Below, piece after piece: positions 1 through 7,428 of a stretch of DNA of 46,481 bases. This DNA is from a virus: IMG/VR virus record IMGVR_UViG_3300005663_000636, positions 1 through 46,481 of that record; one strand, given 5' to 3'. How positions within the stretch are numbered: the first letter of the stretch is position 1; every line of letters starts with the position of its first letter. A program made the position numbers and the translations under genes. The notes under the pieces are model-generated. The model ran no database searches. It had not been told where the DNA came from and saw only the letters and a list, made by a program, of their open reading frames with translations.

Positions 1-1
1 G

Positions 2-994
2 GCCACAAGACTTCTCTACCGTTATTCTCGACCATATCCACGACCCTACAACATTGTTACTGCTCGGTCTTGTCCGTTCAACTGTACTTTTTGTCAGCAC
101 TCAGGGGGAGCACCTTACCGAGCACGTTCAATAGAGAACGTCATCGAGGAAATAAAGTTAGCTTACGAGAAGTATAATTTCAATATCCTGATAATCCTCG
201 ATGAGCTCTTTGTTGCTAACAAGAAGAGGATGAAGGACTTCTGTAATGCCTTGATTGAAGCGAAGAGAGTTTATGGCTGGGACTTCGACTGGATGTTCCA
301 GACTCATCCTAATGCCGGGCTTGACAAGGAAAGCCTTGCCCTGGCTAAAAAGGCAGGCTGTTACTTTTTTGCTTATGGGATGGAGAGTGGTAGCCAAAGA
401 ATCCTGGATAGTATGAACAAGAAGTCAACGGTAGGACAAGCTATCGAGGCGATAAAGTTGGCTGAAGAGGCTGAGGTGGGGTTTGGTGGCAACTTCATCT
501 TCGGTGATCCTGCCGAAACCGAGGAGACAATATCGGAGACACTGGCAATTTACTTTGAGCATTGCAGGACATCCAGTGTGTTCCTTGGCTTTATAAAGCC
601 TTACCCCGGCAGTAGAGTTTTTGATGTCTGTATGGAGAAGGGGATATTCAAAGACAAGCGAGATTTCTATGAGCACATAGATGAAAGCATTGTCAACATG
701 ACCTCACTGCCTGACATTGAGTTTCAGCGATGGGTGGCATTGCTCACGGCGATAGAGGTGACTTGGGCACACATCAAGGCCACGAGTGGAATCTACGAGG
801 AGGATACGGAAGCACCAGAGGTAGCTTATTTGGCACACAATGGCAGCAAGATATATAAGATAACGGCGGTATGTCCGTATTGCGGTCAAAATATACTCTA
901 TAGGCTGCCCCTCCCTCATAAAGTAGATGCTGCAAATTCATGGATCGGAAGTTCTTGTACGAAATGTAATCGCCGGATTAAGGTGCTGATATGA
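2..994 (+). CDS. B12-binding radical SAM protein, C-terminal part (gene continues from the window end)
   Basis: Partial gene with no start in the window; the open frame begins at base 2. The radical SAM cluster motif CPFNCTFC is encoded by Cys codons at 71, 83 and 92 and would hold the 4Fe-4S cluster that cleaves S-adenosylmethionine. A SAM-barrel region follows, with a 'YGMESGSQRILDSMNKK' segment typical of the family, and the C-terminus carries a zinc-ribbon-like CPYC...CTKC pair. The first residues (a YSRPYPRPYNIVTARS stretch) are what normally links a B12-binding domain to the radical SAM core, and that B12-binding domain is encoded at 45947-46481. Known members methylate or rearrange unactivated carbons; the substrate here is unknown. 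The stop overlaps the methyltransferase start (ATGA), suggesting a coupled modification pathway. Confidence 0.9.
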   Translation, partial: ATRLLYRYSRPYPRPYNIVTARSCPFNCTFCQHSGGAPYRARSIENVIEEIKLAYEKYNFNILIILDELFVANKKRMKDFCNALIEAKRVYGWDFDWMFQTHPNAGLDKESLALAKKAGCYFFAYGMESGSQRILDSMNKKSTVGQAIEAIKLAEEAEVGFGGNFIFGDPAETEETISETLAIYFEHCRTSSVFLGFIKPYPGSRVFDVCMEKGIFKDKRDFYEHIDESIVNMTSLPDIEFQRWVALLTAIEVTWAHIKATSGIYEEDTEAPEVAYLAHNGSKIYKITAVCPYCGQNILYRLPLPHKVDAANSWIGSSCTKCNRRIKVLI

Positions 995-1647
995 CAACGG
1001 ACATAAAAGAGAAGATGTCTCCAGGGGATGCCAACGCATTGAGGGAACTAGCCCTGAGAGTTGGTGGAAGGGGTGCGCTTTTTGTTGAGGTTGGTTGTTG
1101 GAAAGGATACTCCACTGCGATACTGGCCGAGAGCATCCCATACGGTACTGTCTATGCCGTGGACCATTGGGAAGGTAACCCCGGTACTTGGAATTATGAG
1201 GTTGCGAGAGACAACGATATTTACGCCATCTTCAAAGCTAATATATTCTCACTTGGCTTACGGGACATAGTGCATCCTGTAGTAATGGATTCACAGGCAG
1301 CTTCCAAGTTGTTCGAGGATGGTGTAATGGACCTAATTTTCCTTGATGCCGACCATAGATACGACTATGTTAAAGAGGACATAATGTCTTGGCTACCGAA
1401 ACTAAAAGAGGGCGGGATCCTTTGCGGACATGATTGTGAGGAATATTACTCTCGGTTTAACGAGTTGGCGCAACGTGACATTGAGGCGTGGAAGAATGAG
1501 GATTGCATAGGTGGGGTTTATTTCGAGGGTTCGATTCATCCAGGTGTTATTAAGGCACTCCATGAAACTTTGTCGGGGAAGTATATAAAAATGCCCAAGA
1601 GCACAATTTGGTATTACGTTAAGGAGAACGATGCTGTACGAATTTAG
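991..1647 (+). CDS. Class I SAM-dependent methyltransferase (Methyltransf_24-like)
   Basis: A 218-residue protein with Rossmann-fold motif I 'FVEVGCWKGYST' (residues 31-42), an acidic strand-2 end 'VYAVDHW' and a motif IV-like 'LIFLDADHRYDYVKED' segment. This pattern fits the Methyltransf_24/cephalosporin hydroxylase-like group, which often methylates sugars or small molecules. It starts inside the stop of the radical SAM gene (ATGA at 991) and its end overlaps the FmdB-like gene by 17 bases, so the three are translated together. With the GT2 glycosyltransferase upstream of the radical SAM gene it suggests modification of a glycan or virion surface, but the acceptor cannot be read from sequence. 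Confidence 0.85.
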   Translation: MTTDIKEKMSPGDANALRELALRVGGRGALFVEVGCWKGYSTAILAESIPYGTVYAVDHWEGNPGTWNYEVARDNDIYAIFKANIFSLGLRDIVHPVVMDSQAASKLFEDGVMDLIFLDADHRYDYVKEDIMSWLPKLKEGGILCGHDCEEYYSRFNELAQRDIEAWKNEDCIGGVYFEGSIHPGVIKALHETLSGKYIKMPKSTIWYYVKENDAVRI

Positions 1648-1834
1648 GTGTCCGGGGCATGGAACGTTCACACTCAAACAGGGGATTTTATCTGACCACG
1701 TAGCTCGGTGCCCTGAGTGTGATTGTCCTGCACAACGCATCTACTCGCCCTTTCGGTGGGGGCAGGGCAACCCCGTCTTTCGGCCAGACGGAAGTTACAG
1801 AGAGGATAAGGATTACGCAGTGTTAAAGGGGTGA
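1631..1834 (+). CDS. FmdB-like small zinc-ribbon protein
   Basis: A 67-residue protein opening with 'MLYEFRCPGHGTF' and carrying a second Cys pair 'CPECDCPAQRIYS'. This is the layout of the FmdB/CxxC_CXXC_SSSS regulatory zinc-ribbon family (usual start M-P-x-Y-E-Y-x-C). Such proteins are common just upstream of phage structural genes, where their role is unknown; one inference is nucleic-acid or protein binding. It overlaps the methyltransferase end by 17 bases and is followed by a truncated homing endonuclease. Confidence 0.75.
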   Translation: MLYEFRCPGHGTFTLKQGILSDHVARCPECDCPAQRIYSPFRWGQGNPVFRPDGSYREDKDYAVLKG

Positions 1835-1838
1835 AAAG

Positions 1839-1976
1839 ATGCCAGAGATAGGGGAAATTAAGAGGGGTAAGGAGATTGGGAAAACGGGAAAATGGCATGT
1901 TTGGCATGCCTGCGTAGATTGTGGTAAGGAACGATGGGTGGGATTAGAAAAGGGAGAACTTCCTTATGGAAGCTAA
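1839..1976 (+). pseudogene. Truncated HNH homing endonuclease, N-terminal zinc-finger part only
   Basis: Forty-five codons beginning 'MPEIGEIKRGKEIG' and containing 'HACVDCGKERWV'. These match the N-terminal module of the intact HNH proteins at 21565 and 22479 (MPQIGEIRKGREIG..., HACEACGVERWV). The frame stops after 'LEKGELPYGS'; the second Cys pair, the HNH motif and the C-terminal coiled region are absent, and the next gene starts inside it at 1966. I read this as a decayed homing-endonuclease insertion between late genes. It could still make a short zinc peptide. Confidence 0.75.
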
Positions 1977-2079
1977 AAAGAAAAAGAGCGGTGAGGAAAA
2001 GAAACTCACCGCTATTCTCAAGGAACTCAAGAAGCAGACGGAACTACTTAATAATATATGGACTGAAAGGAGGACATAA
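1966..2079 (+). CDS. Small lysine-rich protein (37 aa)
   Basis: Start ATG at 1966 has a good ribosome site (GGGAGAA, about nine bases upstream, inside the HNH remnant). The product begins with a run of lysines and continues as a likely amphipathic helix. The stop overlaps the next start as TAATG at 2077-2081, implying coupling to the virion protein gene downstream. Function unknown. Confidence 0.55.
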   Translation: MEAKKKKSGEEKKLTAILKELKKQTELLNNIWTERRT

Positions 2080-2639
2080 TGGGAAGAGACATGGACATAG
2101 GGACATCATATGATATTCGGGAACTTGACCTTGCGCAGGGTGAACAAATCGAGGAAGCGGTAGAGGATATAGGGACTACCACTGTTGTCGATTGTCCTCT
2201 TGTGCCCGTAGAGATACCGGGAAGTAACTCATCGGGGGCCTATACAGCCAACGATGCCATGGGGACAATATTTGAAGTAGTGGTTCCCAGGAGAGGTGAG
2301 ATTCGCAGCGCCATCTTCTTCGACCTTGACGATGAGGGTTTACAGACTGATCTGGAGATATTCAAGCATAAGCCCACTCAGATAGCTAGTGAAGCCGCAT
2401 GGGCACTCTCTCTGGCAGATGTCGTCAAGTTTATAACCGAGCTGTCCTTTGTGACTCCTGATGACCATAATGGCACCCAGACATTTCAGCTAACCAACAT
2501 AGGCATGGCATACACAGCTCCAGAGGGGAAGTTGTATATCCAGGCAGTAACTAGGGGTACACCGACTATAGCTGTTGGGGCTAAACCGAGGATTCAACTA
2601 CAGATACAATCTTTTGATCCTGACTTCAGGGAGGTCTAA
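2079..2639 (+). CDS. Probable virion structural protein (186 aa)
   Basis: An acidic, beta-rich protein of 186 residues without a family I recognise. It is coupled to neighbours on both sides: TAATG at its start and TAATG at its stop (2637-2641). Position in the late transcription unit, just before a LamG-type adsorption protein and the tail genes, argues for a structural or adsorption role. The assignment rests on context only. Confidence 0.5.
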   Translation: MGRDMDIGTSYDIRELDLAQGEQIEEAVEDIGTTTVVDCPLVPVEIPGSNSSGAYTANDAMGTIFEVVVPRRGEIRSAIFFDLDDEGLQTDLEIFKHKPTQIASEAAWALSLADVVKFITELSFVTPDDHNGTQTFQLTNIGMAYTAPEGKLYIQAVTRGTPTIAVGAKPRIQLQIQSFDPDFREV

Positions 2640-3391
2640 TGCGTGCTCTTTATATTCCTAGGGATAGTGGCTGGCGCAACTACCTGCGCAGAGTTCCCAA
2701 TAATTCTGTGCTTTACTACCCTGGCCTTGATGGTGGTGGTGCTACAATCCCCGACTATTCGGGGAACGTAAACAACGGCACGATTGTGGGGGCTACTTGG
2801 GTACGGCTACCTTCGGGGCTGTGGTATCTGGACTATGATGGCAATGACTATGTTTCTGTAGATGATGCAACTTCCCTTGATATAACCGATAAGGTTACGC
2901 TGCTGTGCTGGGCATATATCACCATCAACAGTGGCAGGCTGGAAGGCCTGGTAACCAAAACGGGTAATCGTGCAGGGGTAGGTGGGGGATACTGGATTGA
3001 GTTTGAGGACAGGGGTGGAGCAGGGACAAATGAAAATCTGGTCAAGCTCTTTATTTCTGATGGGGCGGCAGCAAGTGCTACAGGTCTAGCATCCAACAAC
3101 ATTACTGCTACGGGTTGGCATTTCTGCGTAGGAACCTACGATAAGGATTTGGGCGGGGCAGAGGAGATGAAAGTCTATATTGATGGTGTAAGTAGCAGGA
3201 CAGGTGATTACAGCAATGCGATGGCAGCCAACAACAACAAGGTAGTCATAGGTGCTAACGATAATGATGCGGGAGGATTCGCAAACCATATCTTGGGACG
3301 TATAGCCCTGCCGAGAATCCTTAATATCGCTTTAACCGCAGCGCAAATAGCTGACATCTACGGGGAAGAAAGACTTTTGATTGGAGTGTAG
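2639..3391 (+). CDS. LamG / concanavalin A-like domain protein, probable adsorption or fibre component
   Basis: A 250-residue protein containing one Laminin_G_3/concanavalin A-like lectin domain. The diagnostic order is visible: 'LYYPGLDGGGATIPDYSGNV' opening, 'YDGNDYVSV', 'VTLLCWAYI', 'WHFCVGTYD', 'KVYIDGV' and a final 'GRIALPRILNIALTAAQIADIY'. Such domains in phages bind glycans or decorate tails. It has no signal peptide. Coupled to the upstream gene by TAATG; a degenerate HNH start follows directly. Confidence 0.8.
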   Translation: MRALYIPRDSGWRNYLRRVPNNSVLYYPGLDGGGATIPDYSGNVNNGTIVGATWVRLPSGLWYLDYDGNDYVSVDDATSLDITDKVTLLCWAYITINSGRLEGLVTKTGNRAGVGGGYWIEFEDRGGAGTNENLVKLFISDGAAASATGLASNNITATGWHFCVGTYDKDLGGAEEMKVYIDGVSSRTGDYSNAMAANNNKVVIGANDNDAGGFANHILGRIALPRILNIALTAAQIADIYGEERLLIGV

Positions 3392-3393
3392 AT

Positions 3394-3462
3394 ATGGCAG
3401 GAACTAGAGTTGGCGAAATAAAGAAAGGCAGGGGAGGTGTATCATCAGTGGAACACGTGTAG
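3394..3462 (+). pseudogene. HNH homing endonuclease remnant (first ~13 residues)
   Basis: A 22-codon frame reading 'MAGTRVGEIKKGRGG' and then stopping. The 'xVGEIKKGR' start matches the beginning of the intact HNH proteins at 21565 and 22479 and the remnant at 1839. Everything beyond the first motif is gone, so this looks like a footprint of a lost homing endonuclease at a gene junction. Confidence 0.5.
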
Positions 3463-3464
3463 AG

Positions 3465-3674
3465 ATGGATTTCTTCTTTCCCAATATGACACCACAGCAG
3501 GTCAACAAGGCCTATCCCCAGCTATTGCCCGCCATCAAGGCTGCTAAGGCCAAGGCTCGTAAGATAAACGAGGGTAAGGACAACGAGGAGATGACTGTGA
3601 AGGCTGTCTATTATGAATGTCGCCATGATGAGGTAGGTAGTAACAAACCTGATGGGCCTAGAACGGAGATATAG
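3465..3674 (+). CDS. Hypothetical protein (69 aa)
   Basis: Unrecognised 69-residue product beginning 'MDFFFPNMTPQQVNKAYPQL', followed by a Lys/Ala-rich helix. The ribosome site just upstream is weak; a strong GGGGAGGTG lies 26 bases before the ATG, inside the HNH remnant, so the 5' end of the original gene may have been altered when the homing element came or went. Confidence 0.5.
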   Translation: MDFFFPNMTPQQVNKAYPQLLPAIKAAKAKARKINEGKDNEEMTVKAVYYECRHDEVGSNKPDGPRTEI

Positions 3675-3675
3675 A

Positions 3676-3807
3676 ATGAAGGATGACAAGAAGATATGTT
3701 ACTTCTGTGAACAGGACATCGAAGAGAACGCTGTTCCTGTTTACCACATGCAGCACGGAGAGCCAAAGATTTTCAGGCACGAGGATTGTCCAGCATGTCC
3801 AACATAA
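3676..3807 (+). CDS. Small Cys-cluster (zinc) protein (43 aa)
   Basis: A 43-residue product starting ATG at 3676, one base after the preceding stop. It carries CYFC near the N-terminus and 'HEDCPAC' at the C-terminus, with further His residues between, enough for one zinc site. Function unknown; one of many Cys-pair microproteins of this phage. Confidence 0.6.
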   Translation: MKDDKKICYFCEQDIEENAVPVYHMQHGEPKIFRHEDCPACPT

Positions 3808-3815
3808 GGAGGATT

Positions 3816-3902
3816 ATGAAAAGACTGTGGAATTTACTATGTCTTATCTGGTGGGGTAAGTACGGTAGATATGGGGGGCCCGACCACTTTTGTCACATGT
3901 AG
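3816..3902 (+). CDS. Short Trp-rich hydrophobic peptide (28 aa)
   Basis: A 28-residue frame 'MKRLWNLLCLIWWGKYGRYG...' preceded by an excellent ribosome site (AAGGAGGATT). The N-terminal half is hydrophobic and Trp-rich, possibly membrane-associated. Too short to classify. Confidence 0.4.
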   Translation: MKRLWNLLCLIWWGKYGRYGGPDHFCHM

Positions 3903-3911
3903 GAGAGACCA

Positions 3912-4040
3912 ATGCCTCCAAAGTCAGAAAAACAACGGAAATTTATGGGTGCCGATCTTCAAAGGAAGCGGGAGGGCAAGAAGACCAAGACTGATATGAC
4001 CGAGAAACAACTACGGGATTTTGCTAAGAAGAGGAAATAA
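3912..4040 (+). CDS. DUF3008-like small basic protein (42 aa)
   Basis: Begins 'MPPKSEKQRKFMGADLQRKR', resembling the phage/bacterial DUF3008 pattern M-P-x-K-S-x-x-Q-x-x-F-M-G. Strongly basic and probably helical. A ribosome site AGGAGAG precedes it, and its stop overlaps the next start (TAATG at 4038-4042). DUF3008 proteins have no established function. Confidence 0.6.
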   Translation: MPPKSEKQRKFMGADLQRKREGKKTKTDMTEKQLRDFAKKRK

Positions 4041-5245
4041 TGGCTAGGACTCATGCAGTTTTACTAACAGAGATTTACCAGGAGTGCCTTGATACTGGCG
4101 CTGCTAAAATTCTCGCTGCTCATGCAACTCAACAGTTGGCACACGCTATTAGAAGGGCTTCCGATGACATCCCCAGAAAGAAAGTATTCTCTTACTTCAT
4201 CGAGTCACGGACGGGGAAGGCTTCGGCTACCTCTTCAGGGTACATCGTGGACACAACGGAAACCCAATTCATCGTTGCAAATGATATTGATAAGGTGGTT
4301 CACAATACCACCGATAACACGTGGGCAGTCGTAAATACCGATGGGAGTAACAGCACAAGCAAACTAAAGCTGAGCAAGGACATCATGGTATCGGGCGAGT
4401 CCTATGAAGTGTACAACAAGGGCTGCAAGACGCCATTCCAGATAAACCTTGAGGACATTGTGAACTACGTGGGCGAAAATAGGGGTGTCATCGCTGTAGA
4501 GTATCCCATTGGAACACGTAGAAACTTCGATGTTGAAGGTGACATTTTAACTATAGCTATTGACAGTGTGGATGATAGCAAGGTGACCGATCCCGCCACG
4601 GATACTGAGGTATTGGTTACTGTCAACGTGAGGCACTACGTCTCTGCGATGGTACTCTTGACGGGGGCGATTGACAATGCTTCGGACGAGGCTGCGGGTG
4701 AAACCGTAATTCATGTAGACACACTAGATTCGTCCAGTGTTTTTGCAGCGGACACGGAGTTCACCATCGCTGGTGTCCGAGGTATTTACACGACTGTTAA
4801 GGATACCACGTTAGCCTCCAATGAGGGAGACATCACGATATACCCTCCTCTTGAGAGCATCGCTGAAGACGATGATGTCATTACAATTACTGGATCAACC
4901 CTCACACGTCTTTTAGAGCCTGTTGTTGTCCTCCTAGCTGCGGGATACTGTCTCCGGGCTTATGCTGCTTTCCCCGCACTTACCGACCACGACATCGCTT
5001 CGGAGTTAGCCATTGCGGATTTAGTGAGCGGGGCTACTTTAATCAACGCAGTCAACCTGGGTGGGCCAGGGGCTCCAGGTGACTATGCCACCCAAGCAAA
5101 TATCGACATGCAGATTGCGAGTGGTTACGGGGTAAAGGCACGACTTTTACGACAGTTGGGGAACGAGAAGATTGCGGACGCATTAGATCAACTGAGAAGA
5201 CTACGACCTGCGCCAGCCTCAAAGGGAACGTACACAAGGGCATGA
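4040..5245 (+). CDS. Probable virion protein, head-tail or tail component (401 aa)
   Basis: A 401-residue protein with a helical N-terminus, an acidic beta-rich middle (a likely beta-sandwich insert around residues 190-290 including 'VLVTVNVRHYVSAMVLLTGA' and repeated 'ITI' strands) and a helical C-terminus ending in an Arg-rich tail. It starts on the stop of the DUF3008-like gene and overlaps the next tail gene by four bases. I do not recognise a named family; position just before a large tail protein suggests a connector or tail-assembly role. Confidence 0.5.
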   Translation: MARTHAVLLTEIYQECLDTGAAKILAAHATQQLAHAIRRASDDIPRKKVFSYFIESRTGKASATSSGYIVDTTETQFIVANDIDKVVHNTTDNTWAVVNTDGSNSTSKLKLSKDIMVSGESYEVYNKGCKTPFQINLEDIVNYVGENRGVIAVEYPIGTRRNFDVEGDILTIAIDSVDDSKVTDPATDTEVLVTVNVRHYVSAMVLLTGAIDNASDEAAGETVIHVDTLDSSSVFAADTEFTIAGVRGIYTTVKDTTLASNEGDITIYPPLESIAEDDDVITITGSTLTRLLEPVVVLLAAGYCLRAYAAFPALTDHDIASELAIADLVSGATLINAVNLGGPGAPGDYATQANIDMQIASGYGVKARLLRQLGNEKIADALDQLRRLRPAPASKGTYTRA

Positions 5246-7428
5246 AGGTACTCGGAGCGGCACTTACAACGAAGCAGAAGGAAAATTCCGTCTTCCCTCT
5301 TTTCAAGATGACTCTGGATGCTACAACTTGGCGGTTAAGGCAAAACAAGTTTCGTGACGTTGAACATACCGAACAGGAATGGAGTCAGGTTGCACGCATA
5401 GTCGTAGACAACACCGCTAAAGACCTCGTAAATTACAGGGGTAAAAAGAGTACCTTCTCCTGGGGGCTTCACACCGATAGTGCATGGTTGGCCTCAACCC
5501 GATACGATGTTGGGGATTTTATTCGTCCTACAAACCTTAACTTAAACGACTTCGTTTACGAGTGCACCACTTCTACCAGTGGGTCTTCTGGAGCCACTGA
5601 ACCCACATGGGATACCGATGTCAACGCTCCGGGCACTACAAATGACGGTTCTGTTATCTGGACGACTCGTGAGGGGCGGGTTATCTCTGCCTGTGCCCCC
5701 CTGTGGGTACTCTCTCAGCAGAATGTTTCGTGGCAGGGTGGTGTAGGTATCGAACTGAGCCTAGCAGGAACCCTGAACCTCATGGGGCTTGACGAGGCGA
5801 GCAGAGAATACTTCGGAGACAGCCAAGACCTCAAGACTATCGAGACCTTAATTCGAGAGATATGCGCTGGCGGGTTCTCGGATTGGGTAGCGTCTACAGC
5901 TTATTCCTTGGACGACTATGTTCACCCCACCTCTGCTACATGGGCAGCCGCTACAGGCTACAGCATAGGGGATATAGTAACCCCGACTGACGATGCAAAC
6001 GGGCGGTTGTACACCTGTACCGATGCGTTGACATCTTCGGGCACAGAACCCTCATGGCCTCTAGGGGAAAATGATACCGTTGCTGACGGTGCGGGTGGGA
6101 CAGCGGGGGTATGGACACTCAAGAAAGTGGGTGTCTTTAGATGCACCGTATCAGGCGACTCAGGTGGTAGTGAGCCAACATGGGGAACTACAATGGGGGG
6201 TGATACAGCAGACAACGAAGTCACATGGATTTTCGATGGGTGGGCTTTAGATGTTTTCTCCCACTGTACGGCTCGCACGGTAACGTTTGATTCCGTTGAC
6301 TCTGCTATGAACAAAGCTCATTACGAGTGGGCGGCCTCGACAACCTATGCTTTGGGAGATTACGTTAGACCCACAGAAGGTGAGAAGACGGGATATGCGT
6401 ATAAGTGCACCACGGCGGGAATATCGGGATCGAGCGAACCTTCTCCGTGGGACACCGATGTTGTCGACCCCCCCGGAACGACCTCGGACGGTACTGTAAC
6501 GTGGACTACTGAGGTGATAGGGCTAAGACCCCAGGATGCTTTCTATATCGAGTTCAAGGGTACGAGACTTGCCGCCTTGCAAGAACTAATGAGTAGAACT
6601 GGGTGCTCCCTACGGGTGGAGAACGATGAGGAAATACACATCTTTGTCCCCAACACGAAAGACAGGGCAACAATATGGGCTGCGAATACCGAATATACCG
6701 TGGGCATGAATGTTATCCCGTTGACAGGGGAAACCCTGTTTAGGCAGTATAAATGCACCACGGCGGGGAAGTCAGGGGGAACCGAGCCCGACCCGTGGGG
6801 CACGTCCATTGGGGGCACCACGTCAGATGGTACTATAACGTGGACACTCGCCCTTGATTACTTCTATTCCTCAACTTCCTCCTCTCAAGTTGAACAGCAT
6901 CCCTATTACAACAAGAGCTACCGAGAGCATGTGGTGATACCCAATAAAATAGTAGTGGAGTCAGACCCGTCTCATTCTACTCATTACCGAGGATCGGCGG
7001 AGGATTCCGACAGCGTTGCCTTAATAGAAGTGAGGGAGTTCTACCGATACCGCCTTGGAAGTGATGCGAATGCCGATTTAATAGCTGATAATATATTAAA
7101 GCAACGGCAGCGAACTATGGAATCCGGCTCATCGAAGATTCCGATAATAAACATAGGGGCAGAAGTACACGATTTTAACTACTTTTCTGATTTAAGAGAG
7201 GGTGGCGGGGGGCACCGCATAGGCAACGTGGGAGAGGTATTTCGGTACTTCCATGCAGAGACAGCCGAGTTCGGTATGGCTTTAGTATTTGGTAGACCAC
7301 TTTCGGGAATACGCAGTCTTGTTGGCACGATGCCCGCTACCCGTGAGGATGTGGTTGACGAGTTAAGTATAGAAGAGGACTTCGAGAAGCTAAAGAAGTG
7401 GGCGAAGACGAAGGGGTACAAGGGATGA
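5242..7428 (+). CDS. Large tail protein with inserted carbohydrate-binding-like repeats (728 aa)
   Basis: A scaffold protein interrupted by repeats of the pattern W-x-A-x-T-x-Y-x-x-G-D-x-V-x-P-T...Y-x-C-T-T-x-G-x-S-G-x-x-E-P-x-W...D-G-x-V-x-W-T, which resembles carbohydrate-binding module 5/12 folds. Units lie near residues 79-145, 214-331, 363-422 and 477-536. The second unit is itself split by a further complete unit at about 233-296. The host segments between them (for instance residues 150-213 and 537-728) look like a tail hub or baseplate protein, but I cannot name the family. Overlaps its upstream neighbour by four bases and its downstream neighbour by ATGA. Probable role: cell-envelope contact. 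Confidence 0.65.
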   Translation: MKVLGAALTTKQKENSVFPLFKMTLDATTWRLRQNKFRDVEHTEQEWSQVARIVVDNTAKDLVNYRGKKSTFSWGLHTDSAWLASTRYDVGDFIRPTNLNLNDFVYECTTSTSGSSGATEPTWDTDVNAPGTTNDGSVIWTTREGRVISACAPLWVLSQQNVSWQGGVGIELSLAGTLNLMGLDEASREYFGDSQDLKTIETLIREICAGGFSDWVASTAYSLDDYVHPTSATWAAATGYSIGDIVTPTDDANGRLYTCTDALTSSGTEPSWPLGENDTVADGAGGTAGVWTLKKVGVFRCTVSGDSGGSEPTWGTTMGGDTADNEVTWIFDGWALDVFSHCTARTVTFDSVDSAMNKAHYEWAASTTYALGDYVRPTEGEKTGYAYKCTTAGISGSSEPSPWDTDVVDPPGTTSDGTVTWTTEVIGLRPQDAFYIEFKGTRLAALQELMSRTGCSLRVENDEEIHIFVPNTKDRATIWAANTEYTVGMNVIPLTGETLFRQYKCTTAGKSGGTEPDPWGTSIGGTTSDGTITWTLALDYFYSSTSSSQVEQHPYYNKSYREHVVIPNKIVVESDPSHSTHYRGSAEDSDSVALIEVREFYRYRLGSDANADLIADNILKQRQRTMESGSSKIPIINIGAEVHDFNYFSDLREGGGGHRIGNVGEVFRYFHAETAEFGMALVFGRPLSGIRSLVGTMPATREDVVDELSIEEDFEKLKKWAKTKGYKG

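Noticed and set aside
2639-3391. Diversity-generating retroelement target
   Set aside because: No reverse transcriptase or template repeat is visible, although a LamG-type receptor-binding protein would be a suitable target.
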